From the NCBI GenBank assembly GCA_028023455.1, contig JAQFVV010012512.1:1714413-1778412 (forward strand): DNA of 64,000 nt, given 5' to 3'. How positions within the stretch are numbered: position 1 is the stretch's first letter; every line of letters begins with the position of its first letter. A model generated the notes under the pieces. The model saw nothing but the letters and a program-made list of their open reading frames with translations, ran no database searches and was not told where the DNA came from. Source of the DNA: Epiperipatus broadwayi. Taxonomy: Eukaryota; Onychophora; Udeonychophora; Euonychophora; Peripatidae. Positions 23,642 to 34,264 of the stretch are shown in pieces. The position numbers and the translations under genes are program-made.

Positions 23642-23935
23642 ATATATTATAAATTTTATTTGTTCATTTGAAATAAAAGATTGATATCCATACTTTCGTA
23701 ATATTGATTCAATTTTTATATTATTTAATTTTTTATTATAATTTTTAATTGTATTATAAATAAGATAATCATAACTAATATCTAATAATTCATTAGTAAA
23801 TATATTTCTATTTTTTGTTTTATCTGATATATATTTCCAAAGTTTATTATTTGGAACAAAAAGAACTTTAAACCTGATAACTTATGTAGATTAAAATTTT
23901 TACAGAACTGTTGAATGTTGAAAGTTTTCTTTAAC
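23642..23935 (-). pseudogene. Penelope-like element linker region, minus strand (second half of split copy)
   Basis: The minus strand matches 31640-31850 of the plus-strand PLE: an AATAATAAACTTTG block, then AATGAATTATTA, then TTTTATTTCAAAT. It joins, across the 4.3-kb element, to the PLE end at 18830-19367. Stops interrupt all frames. Confidence 0.7.
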
Positions 23936-24179
23936 TGTTGGTAAATAAAAAATAATAAGATATGTAAATTATCATATGAAACTGTGAATTATATAAGAAT
24001 GATTGTTTTACAGGATTGTATAAACAAAGACAATATTTAAAGTGTTTAAATCATTTTCAATATAAACAATATCGATGAATGGTTTAATTATAAAAGTAAC
24101 CATCAACATTTTATTAATCGACATCATAATAAGATTTCCATACAATTTGAAACAAAAAAATTCCCTTCTTCCAAAGCAT

Positions 24180-24700
24180 AAGCTTGTGGTTAAGACCTGT
24201 AGAGGTCCCTACTTTCGTATTTTCAAGTGCACATTCTTGAGGTTTATTGCCTTGGTAAATATTAATTTTCTTATATTGCAAATGTTATACAAATAAATGA
24301 GAAAGTAATAATTATGTTAATTTATCTAATGTGGATCTTGGAATTCATCAAAAAATTATATTGACTTTAGGTTCAAAATATGTGGGTGATACATGGGAAG
24401 ATAGTGATCTAGAGTTAAAATCTGCTGTTGAAAATTCTTTAAAAGTAATTAATTGTGATGTTAAAATGTCAAATGAATTAATAAAAAAAGATAAATATTT
24501 TAAAAGTAGAATTAATTATAACTGTATGTTGCTAGTATTTAAATTTAAAAGGTTTCTTTGTGATAATAATCTTATTTGTTTGAAAGAAGACAAAAGATTA
24601 AGAATGTGTATAATGTTAAAGTCTACATATTATGATAGTCATTACTCAAATGGGAAAACTTGGATTTAAAAAGTTTATAAAATAAATGTTGAAAATATAA
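24180..24700 (+). pseudogene. Penelope-like element, 5' part, plus strand
   Basis: The ORF 24331-24669 (112 residues, starting DLGIHQKIILTLGSKYV) belongs to the N-terminal part of a PLE polymerase. The frame, apart from one stop at 24667-24669, continues across the large LINE: residues NVENIRIV before the insertion run into FINDILQKAKD after 30873. Upstream, 24185-24260 resembles one arm of the perfect palindrome at 2792-2968 and may be the terminal repeat of this PLE family. Confidence 0.65.
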
Positions 24701-24946
24701 GGATAGTGTCAAGTGACCTCTAGCGGCGCAACGGACCAGTCGCTGGTCAAATCATATTACCTTTGAGACAATAAAATATTCACTTTTAACCTAGGATTTT
24801 GCCTCAAAATGCTTTTAAACAGATTGTAAGGACTAACTTTATTAATTTGCACTTTTACATTTGTTTTTTTAAAAAAATTTTGATCACATAAAGTTTGATT
24901 TAAATTCCACCTTGATTGAGTTGAATAACGTTATCTCCTAATATTC

Positions 24947-26729
24947 ATGGCTGGCCTACAAGGCTCCAAGCCCCCAACAACTAACATGGAAATAGGGGGT
25001 GAATTAGTTCAAAAATCTATAGTGGATAATCAGGGGAAAAATATATATATATATAGACATATAAATTTCCCAATAACAAAACAAAACAAATCAGATAACT
25101 TATCAAAAGCAAAATGGTGTGATTCTAAAATAAACACCAGTGCATAGAATGATAAAACTTTAAAACTTGGCAAACAAATACGAAGGGAAAATGACAAGGA
25201 TAAGTTTCTTCATACCACAGAGAAAACACTTAAAACAGAAGGAAACCCTTTACAAGACCCTTCTGATGGAGAATTAACTCCTCACCACATAGTTAAATCA
25301 TCTCTAAATGAAAAACATAAAAAATCTTTAGCCAAACCTACAGCTGCAAAAATACGCAAAAAGCAATTCAAATTAGAACAACGCAATCAGTTAATGTCAA
25401 CCATGCGAATGCTATAGAATACAATACCATGAAGAGTTCCATCAAGCAAAATAATCTTTCTGTGAACAAGGGAAAAAATTATGAATCCAGTTTCATATCA
25501 ACGCTTGCGCCTGAAAACAAAACAAAACACCCAGATCACACTAATAGTGAAGAGTCTACAGACATCAGCTCTTCCTCAGAAATAAAGCAAAACAATGGAT
25601 ATTTCAAACATCAAGACGATAATCACGATTCCAATAAAACAACAAATGAACAATTTAGGCAATCACAAAGTTATATAACTAATCCAGATTATACACAAAA
25701 AGATAATATGACAGCCAACACTTATGCAAACATTGTAAAATCCAATAATAATGACAAATCAGTAACAGGAAACATAAAACACAATTCAAATAATCTGCAA
25801 GATAATAATGAAGCCACACAACAATTGATTGAGTTGATGGGGGAGTTGGATGAGGCATCAGACACAGGAATGTTTATACATGAACCATCAAACAGTTCTC
25901 ACGACCAACTCAATAATCATCAGCTTTATACTGAAACAGTTACCAAATTCAATGAAGCCATGCCACAAGGATTACTAAAATCTTTTGCTATCTTCAATGA
26001 TGAAGCCTCACTCATTCTGTCCACTACAGACCACTTACTAAGATTATTCCCATTTCCAACCAGTAAACTCTTCGACCTGCTAAAAGCCCAAGATCTCTGG
26101 AAAGTTATTCAAAGGGTATCATATCACCCCAACCCTCGCTATCTAATCCTCCAATTTACAAACATCATGGCAAAACAAGCTTTTAAAAATAAATATAGGA
26201 TACTTGATAACAGATACCTAATTACCATCAATCCAAACATAGTCCGTAACACTTCAATAAGTGGCAGGGTAAAAAATTGTGGTCTGGGATTCAACATTTC
26301 TGACTTACAAAACCTTCTAATGCCTTATGGGCAAATCACTTCTTTTAAATATCTTAGGGTCCCTGGAATACAAGAAGAAGTTCCGCAAAACATAGCACTC
26401 TTTCGAATTACATTAAAAAAAGGAATAGTGCCATTAGATATCCCCCCCCCACAATCCATATTGGAAGAGTGCCTCTTTTCATCTCATTCTGGGGAGTAGA
26501 ATCACAATGTTTCGAATGCAGGAAGATGGGACACCTGCTGTACAACTGCCCCTCCAGACACTGCACCTCTTGCGGTACCTTTGCAGGTCGGTCACATCGG
26601 TGTGGTTCAAAAGAAGAGCATATACAAGAGCAGCAAAACATGCAACAACCAAAACCCGAAATAGAACATAATCAAAATATAAAATTAGAGCATGAGACTT
26701 CAATCAAGCTGAAAACATATAATCATTAG
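24947..26729 (+). pseudogene. LINE ORF1 (RNA-binding protein with CCHC zinc knuckles), frameshifted
   Basis: The ORF at 25429-26499 (356 residues) has a low-complexity Ser/Asn/Gln-rich N-terminal half and a folded-looking C-terminal part with an RNA-recognition-like pattern (RYLILQFTNIMAKQAF and ALFRITLKKG). The frame changes in a run of nine or ten C residues near 26445 and continues in 26469-26729. There CFECRKMGHLLYNC is a perfect CX2CX4HX4C knuckle, followed by CTSCGTFAGRSHRC. ORF1 proteins of this LINE group coat the RNA. The upstream piece 24947-25147 carries the N terminus before a stop. The original start is uncertain. Confidence 0.75.
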
Positions 26730-26858
26730 ATAAAAAATTCTCATGAAAACAACATAAAAGATCCAAACCAATGCCATGAAACCAACCCACACAGATACCA
26801 CCAAACACGTCAAAACAAGACAAGCAAAACTTCTCTTCAACAGACACTTGTTCTGACT

Positions 26859-27202
26859 TTGAGCAAGAAGAAATGGATGCTGAAACTAGGCAAGAAGAAA
26901 CTGCAAGCCTCACAGACACTGGGCCTGACCATGTCCCTAAATACTTCACCACACCACGTAAAAGGAAAAAGCGCCGGAACAGAAACACACAATCCACCAC
27001 CTTGGTTCACAACAATAACAATAGTAGAAATAATGATGCAAATGAAACCACCTCAACCTCTGATGACATACATGGCAATGCCAGTCCCAACCATAAAAAA
27101 TGGAAAGATGAATCCCTAAAATCAGATAATGACAATACATCAAACTCATATCATACCCAACCTGATGCTAATACCTCTGGGGAAATAGCCCCCAAGATTT
27201 AA
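26859..27202 (+). pseudogene. LINE ORF1 C-terminal/inter-ORF segment
   Basis: The frame at 26873-27202 encodes a hydrophilic, low-complexity chain with a basic patch (PRKRKKRRNRNTQST) and Asn/Ser/Asp-rich sequence, then stops 110 bp before ORF2. It most likely continues ORF1 after frame damage near 26730. The overlapping ORFs in other frames and on the minus strand are shadows. Confidence 0.4.
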
Positions 27203-27311
27203 CATTATGGATCCCATCAACTGATCCTGAAGCCTGCCTAATGCAAAAAGACAACCAGCTCACTGCAAGTCTTCTAGCTAAGAAACAAGAAACCAAGCAA
27301 CCTACTTCAAA

Positions 27312-27920
27312 ATGTCATTCACAATAACGTCACTCAACATCAGGGGGCTTAACTCCAAAGACAGGGCATTTGCTATCTCACATTGGTTCAAACTCCAAAA
27401 ACCAGATATACTTTGCTTATCAGAAACCAAGCTCCACCTTCACACAGACCCCATGATAATAAAAACAATTGAGAGCTTTGGTTACTTTATATACTCTTTC
27501 TCCATCTCAGCTACCGCTGGGGTTGCTCTTATCATCAATAGAAACTCAATTATTGACTTCTTCAAAATCCTCCACATAGATACCAATTGCATTATTGCTA
27601 CTATACAAATCCGGGGTTTTCTGTTCACTCTTATCAATGTGTATCTGGTTAAAGATGAACAAATAGTACACAAAGTTATACATAATATAAACATAGCAAT
27701 TAGATCGAACCCCAGTCCAGTTATCTGGCTTGGTCATTTCAACCACACTTTTGACCATTTTGAGAAAAAATATTTAAAGATGGTTACTAGAAACATACAC
27801 AGTGGGAAGGCACTCTTTCATGAAGGAGCCTTCTCTTTCTATACCAGAAGAACTCACTCACTCATAGACCTCATATTCTACTCTCCTGAAATGAACTCAT
27901 TCATAGATACACAGCTCTGA
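27312..27920 (+). pseudogene. LINE ORF2, endonuclease domain (catalytic Asp replaced)
   Basis: The 202-residue frame begins MSFTITSLNIRGLNSKDRAF and has the AP-endonuclease order: Asn in SLNIRG, the Glu in LCLSETKL, then WLGHFNHTFDHFEKK where functional enzymes have G-D-F-N, then HSLIDLIFYS. The Asp to His change in the GDFN box and Leu before Ile-Asp in the last motif predict loss of nicking activity. It ends at a stop at 27918-27920, after which the ORF continues in other frames. ATG at 27312 follows the ORF1 end and suits the ORF2 start. Confidence 0.85.
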
Positions 27921-30571
27921 CCTATTGCCTTTTCAGATCATCTCACTGTTCAAGCTACCATCAAATTGCAAATACAACTTTATACATCAACCACCCTTCC
28001 CTGGATGATGAGATTACTCAACAGGCACAATGTGCCCCCCCCCCCAATTAATCTCAGACATATACATCACCTTTCAAGAACAGCAGATATGGAATCTACC
28101 AGCATTACAAGGATGGAATACATTCATAAACACAATACAAAAGTTTATTAACCAATACAATAGATACCAGAAAGGGCCATTATGACTACTCTCAGAACTT
28201 GATCGGATTACATCTGAGCTGAAAAGCATCCAAGTTACAGAACACAACATCCCAGAAATCCTACGCCTAAAACATACATATAAACAAACCAGAATGACTC
28301 TTGTGGAATATATTCATGTTAAGCGAGCACACAATTATCTGGAACAACAAGATTGCTGGACTCCAGGCTATATCAGATGGGCCCTGGGGTCAGGAAAAAG
28401 AAATCACACACCCTCCTCTTTGTGCCTTGATGGTATCACTTACTCTGGCATCAGTATGCTTAACAAAATTAGGGATTATTATTCCACCAAACTACAGCCC
28501 ATTGGAACTGTTACCAGATGACACAAATTTGTGAAAGACTCAAATAACTCTCACAGCATTACTGAAGCTGATATCATCTCCAAAATTAAAAGCCTGCCTG
28601 AACACACCCATCCTGGCATGCACGGAATTCCTAGATTTCTTCTGATACACTTGGAAAAATTTACCATACATGTTACAAGGGGAATCATTGATCTCTTAGC
28701 CACTGATAGCCTACATCTTCCAGGGATCTATCCTATATCAGTGGTCCCTTTCATAAAAAAGAAAGATCTACCTGTTGACTTAAATAACATTAGGCCAATA
28801 TCCATGGTTCCTCTCCTAATCAAAATTATCGAAAGCATTATAAAAGATAAAATTCAAGAGAAAATCATATCAAAGCTTTCCAGGCATCAATATGCTAAGA
28901 GGGATTCATCGACTGGTGATGCTGTCAGCCGATTTTGACTCCTCATTGATCATATCCATAGAACAAAACAATGCTGGCCAGTCGCAGTCCAACTAGACTT
29001 TGCCCGGGCTTTTGACTCTGTCCGAATAGATGTACTACTTGGTGAACTAGAGGTTCTTCAGGTTCCTCTGGCATACATTCAGATCATAGAGAATCTCCTA
29101 GCAAATCGAGAGATTTTTTTCTCTAAATGGGAGAATTGCCCCTGGGTTCAAACCCTGCATCTCCATTCCCCAGGGCTCCCCATTAAGTGCTCTCCTCTTC
29201 ATGATCTATATAAATCCCTTGCTTTTGAGCATTGAGGATGCACTCCCTGGGATCTCCATCCCTCTTCTTAATGAAAACATCTCCCACATCTCCTACATGG
29301 ATGATGTGGTGGTGTTTCTTAAATCACATGAAGAAATAAACATTCTTGAAAGCCTATTACAGCACTATGCTCAGACGCATGGGCTTACAGTTAACAGGAG
29401 CAAATCGGCAATTTGGAATATCAAAACAGCTAACAGGATAACAGGTTCATTACAAGCTATGCCTCAGCCTTTCTTGGGATTCAGTATGTCCCTATCCCCT
29501 ACAGCAATGAGGATGGAAATACAATGAAGACTACTAAACAAAATAGACATCACCATAACATGCCTTTCAAGAATATACATAACCACATTTGGAAAGGTTT
29601 CACTCTTAAACTCCCTCATACTTCCCAAGATCATATATTATCTTGCGGGTTTTAAACCAACAGAAGCTTTCATTAAAAAAGTAGAATCCCACTGTCTGTG
29701 ACTCTGTAGAGGTGGGCACAGATCATTTATCAGTCTGCACACCCTTCAAAAGCCAAGAGACATGAATGGACTGGGACTGCATTCAATAAAAGTATTTGCA
29801 ATACAGAGAACTTACAATATAATCCATAAACTTTACTCTGATTGCAGGACCTTCCAATGTCCACTTCCCAAAGAACAAGTTCTTCCCACTGATAGACTGC
29901 CCCCTCTGAGGTTCACTCCCATCTGGCTTCAAACACAGATCTCATACATTTTTGCGCACATAGTACTTTCTGCGACCATGTTCAATTCAAAAATAACCTA
30001 TTGGGAAGCCTTCAACCTATCCAACTCAAATACCCAGAAGGCACACACTTACCTCCCCATCGACATAAACAAACTGCACAAACTAGCCCGTAGATTGAAA
30101 CTAGCACCTAAACACACAGACTTCCTTCTCAAAATTAACCTTGGTAGCCTCTCCACTGCTATATTTCTTAATAGAAGAGGCTTCCGCATAGATCCCATAT
30201 GTTGTCTCTGTCTTTCCAGCCCAGAAGATATGGACCATATCCTTCACCTTTGTCCAGTCTGGCAAGGACTAAGACAAAACTTCCAGAAACACATTAATAA
30301 TAATGGTCCAGACCTAACATCACTTCAAGGGGTTTTAAATAGAGGCATTTTCGCTGAAATCAGGCTTGCCACTTACATAAACTTTGCCATCTGGTTGACC
30401 AGATGCAAGGTGATTTTTCAAAAATTACCACTTGATGAACTCAATAACTGCTTCCTCAACATAATTAAAAATATCCAAGAAACAGACAAGAGAGAGGCTG
30501 ATCCATACCTGGCCATATTAACCTGGAAATTCACAACTGGCCTAAACAGCACCTCACCAACCAACCCCTAA
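27921..30571 (+). pseudogene. LINE ORF2, reverse transcriptase and C-terminal zinc motif
   Basis: Across several frames the plus strand gives RT motifs in order: RPISMVPLLIKIIESIIKDK (about 28792), LDFARAFDSVR with the first catalytic Asp (about 28996), SIPQGSPLSALLF (about 29160) and SYMDDVVVF, the x-x-DD box (about 29290). The last 269-residue frame (29762-30571) holds CCLCLSSPEDMDHILHLCPVW, a CX2C...HX4C motif typical of the C terminus of L1/Tx1 LINEs, and ends TGLNSTSPTNP. A stop at 28936-28938, further stops and a C12 run near 28030 break the ORF. The DD pair itself is intact. Confidence 0.85.
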
Positions 30572-30864
30572 ATAATTTATGAAAATAACTATTATGATTT
30601 AATAAAACCCTCCAACCATAACTTGCCAAAACAGGGTTTACTAACAAAGGTATTTCGTTATAGACTAGATGAATAATACTCACCTTTCATCCACAGACTA
30701 AGTTCTTCACTAACACTCATTTTGTATTCTACTGACTTTTGGATCATTTCTTCTTTGTATTTATCACCCTGTAACCTCATCTAGTTAATTCTTGTTATCT
30801 TTTTATTTTTATTTTTTGTAATCACTCATAGATCAAATAAAATTATCTTGAAAGAGAAATATAC
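30572..30864 (+). other. LINE 3' UTR
   Basis: The non-coding tail ends in GATCAAATAAAATTATCTTG and AAAGAGAAATATAC before the duplicated target site. An AATAAA signal lies about 25 bp before the end; no long poly(A) is present. Confidence 0.7.
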
Positions 30865-30873
30865 GGATAGTGT

Positions 30874-32460
30874 TTATTAATGATATATTGCAAAAAGCAA
30901 AAGATCATATGATTGCTGCTAATACTTTTATAAATTATATCCATCAGATGCAAATTGCCCTAGGATTTATTCAATATAAAAAATGAACTATTGAGATTGA
31001 TGATCAACTTTGGTGATGCTTTTTGTTATCAGATGTAAATTTATTGAAAGAATGCTACAAGATATAATTCATTTTGGAGAGCATATAATAAGTTCATTGT
31101 TTGATTTTATTGATAAAAATTTGGATTATTAGAATTGATAAAAATGATATTCTTTGTACATTGGATATCAGTAAAATGTATGGATATATTGATAGAATAA
31201 AATCAATTAAAATTATCTTATGCATTATATATTTTTTTAAAAATCTAAAATGATGTTTATAATTAATTCATTAAATTTTATTAATAACAATATATATGCG
31301 ATATTTAATAATGACTTATATAAAGTGGATAATGGTTGGGTGGTGGGCCTTCCTGTAGTTGGGCAAATATGTAATTACATGATATCAATATATAAAAATT
31401 AAATTTTAGAAAACGATTTATCAGAATAAAATTACTGTATATAGATATGTAGATGTTGTGTGTATATGTGGTAAAAATGAAGCAATTATTAATTTATTTA
31501 GCAAACTAAATAATATAGAAGGTTTACAGTGGATTAAAACAGATAAAGAATTAATGTCAATAAAATTTCTTAATCTTAAAATATCTTAAAATGTAAATAA
31601 TTTAGATTATTATATGCTATTGTCGCATAAGTTATCTGATTTAAAGTCATTTTTGTTTTGAAATAATAAACTTTGCAAATACATATCTGATAAATCAAAA
31701 AATATAAATATAGTTATGAATGAATTATTATACATTGGTTATGATTATAATATTATTTGTAATACAATTAAAAATTATAATAAAAAATCGAATAATATGA
31801 AAATTGAATATATGAATAATAAGAAAGTATGGCTATCGATACCTTTTATTTCAAATCATCAAATAAAATTTATTATGCACCTCCTAATCTAAATAACTTA
31901 AATAATTCTAAGAATAAAAATTTATTTGTGGGCCACACTTCTATAGTATATAAATAGATATAGGAATGTGTAAGTAGTTATATTGGTGAACCATATTGTA
32001 CTATAGAAAAAAAGGACTAGAGAACATGTATTGTTATTAAAAAGAGTTCAAAAATGTAAACAAAATAATACTGAAAATCAGTATTTTATGACCATAATAA
32101 AAAATGTAATTTTGGATTTGATTTTAATTATAAAAATGTAAAAGATATTGTGAATTGAAAGAAATAATAACAAACGAAAAATAAAGAAGACAATGTTAAT
32201 ATACAAATAAAATGTTTAATAAATCGATAGACAGCAAATGTAAAAGTTAATGAATTATAGGAAAGCTTAAAATGGATAGTGATTGTCATTTTTTAAAAAA
32301 ATTTTTACACTTAGTGGACAAAGTCTACTTGGATAGTTAAAAGCGCTTCTATATGGATTAAAAGTGTGAATTTATACTATTGTATTTGTTTTATTATTTG
32401 AATATAATTTATATATATAGAAGTTAAAGAAATACATATATCGATTAAGATTATATATAT
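30874..32460 (+). pseudogene. Penelope-like element, RT and GIY-YIG parts, plus strand
   Basis: After the LINE the PLE resumes. Its frames encode LCTLDISKMYGYIDRI (first RT Asp region, about 31150), VDNGWVVGLPVVGQI (about 31330) and RYVDVVCICGKNEAII, where YVDD has become YVDV. Then come WIKTDKELMSIKFLNLKIS, a linker, and a weak GIY-YIG segment with SSYIGEPYCTIEK and TREHV (about 31980). Stops are frequent and the second catalytic Asp of the YxDD box is lost, so it is dead. The 3' end coincides with AT-rich DNA near 32460. The 31640-32400 segment is repeated inverted at 23642-23935 plus 18830-19367. Confidence 0.75.
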
Positions 32461-32646
32461 ATAAAATCATTAAAAAACAGTCAACACTTAGACAAACCCA
32501 ATATCAATAATAATCAACAGTTTCTAACTGCTGTCAAGGCAAGTTCCTTTTAATGATAAGAGTGGAATCCATCATTATTAATGCTCTAACATACTTATAT
32601 CGACACTAAAGATTGCAACTTGACCACAGAGATTGGAAATTATTGA

Positions 32647-32750
32647 GCGTTGGTGGTTGAGAGATCAGCACAGCTGCCTTACGAGCAGTTGTCCCAGGTT
32701 AGCAGGTGCACGTCTCGGCTGATGCTATGACACATGAAGAAAAAAAAGAG
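32647..32750 (+). repeat. tRNA-Gly-derived SINE
   Basis: GCGTTGGTGGTTGAGAGATC, then CAGCTGCCTTACGAGCAG and TGACACATGAAGAAAAAAAA, show the same head and tail as the other three copies. The first eight bases match a tRNA-Gly start best of the four. The tail runs into AAAGAGGTTTAAATAAACCTC, a local palindrome. Confidence 0.75.
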
Positions 32751-33004
32751 GTTTAAATAAACCTCTTTAAACAGGTAAATAAAACTTATTCTGAATGCAG
32801 ACTAATAAATAGTCCAATTATAACATTACATCCTGCAAATATAAATTTTAAATTTCACCCAAAGTATTACTTAAATAATAAGTGTAATAATGCTCAAGGC
32901 TAAATGGGTTTATAAGTATTCATTAAAAACAAGCCAATACTTAGACAATCCCAATATCAATAACAATCAACAATTTCTAACTGTTGTCAAGGCAATCTCC
33001 TTTT

Positions 33005-33434
<430 letters not shown>

Positions 33435-33479
33435 GTGGCTGATAATGTCAATGAGCAGACAAACAGTTACTTAACAATC

Positions 33480-34115
33480 TACTGGGAAAAAAAAACAGGA
33501 TTATTAATAGGGCTTTTTTCTATAATAAGAAAACATATTTTGATACTTAGGAAATTGACTGCTCTGCCATATGTAAAGGGGGTAACTATAAAATTGGTAA
33601 TGCTTTAAAGTATCCACACAATTTATACTACATTTAAAAAAATTAATGACCTAAAGATAAAATTCCTTTGGATTGCCATGATGTATATGAAATTCCATGC
33701 ACAGTTTGTGCACATGCATATATTTGACAGACCAATTGTAGAATAAATATAAGAAATAAAGTACACATTTTGGCAGTTAGAGAAAAATCTAATTCATCAG
33801 TCATGTATTCACATGTAAAATGAACTAACCAGGACATCAATTTTAATAAAACATTTATTAGGGCAAAAATTGAACAACATGACCAGAAACCGCTAAAGGT
33901 TGCTACAGAGATTTTTTAAAGGCCTAAGGGCATAAACGAAAAATATGAATTAAAGAAAATTACCAATATTTGGAAAAAGCTTTTGGAGGATAAAATCTTT
34001 TTTAAAACTTCTCAACCAATAGAATTGGAGAATGAAAAGAAAATAACAAAGGAAAAAAATAATTTTAATTCTCAACACACACATTCTTATGGTATGAGAA
34101 AGAAGCTCTGAGGAA
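33480..34115 (+). pseudogene. Penelope-like element 3' (GIY-YIG) fragment, second copy
   Basis: Homologous to 5850-6433. Frames include YEIPCTVCAHAYI (remnant of the GIY-YIG core), SNSSVMYSHVK, INFNKTFIRAKIEQHDQKPL and ELKKITNIWKK, ending HTHSYGMRKKL just before a stop near 34109. Stops and frameshifts break it. It is about as decayed as the first copy, with differences spread throughout, so the two are separate old insertions. Confidence 0.6.
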
Positions 34116-34264
34116 AATACTTGTTATTGTACTGAAAGATTCACATTTGAACTCTAGATGGGATCTATCAGATTACTGGTAACAATTCTTGTTTGCACTT
34201 GGGGGGGGGGTAGTTTTTTATTTTATATTAATTCCCTTTATTTTATTGCCTTCTTTAATCTTAT

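Larger units (their letters stand above)
24710..30864 (+). mobile_element. Tx1/L1-type LINE, full-length-like (6.15 kb), nested in a PLE
   Basis: The element is flanked by the 9-bp direct repeat GGATAGTGT at 24701-24709 and 30865-30873, the target-site duplication. It has a 5' UTR (about 24710-25400), ORF1 with a zinc knuckle, ORF2 with an AP-type endonuclease, a reverse transcriptase and a C-terminal zinc motif, and a 3' UTR ending near AAAGAGAAATATAC. It is among the less decayed transposons in the window, but frameshifts and stops disable both ORFs. Its base composition is richer in C and A than the surrounding DNA. Confidence 0.9.
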
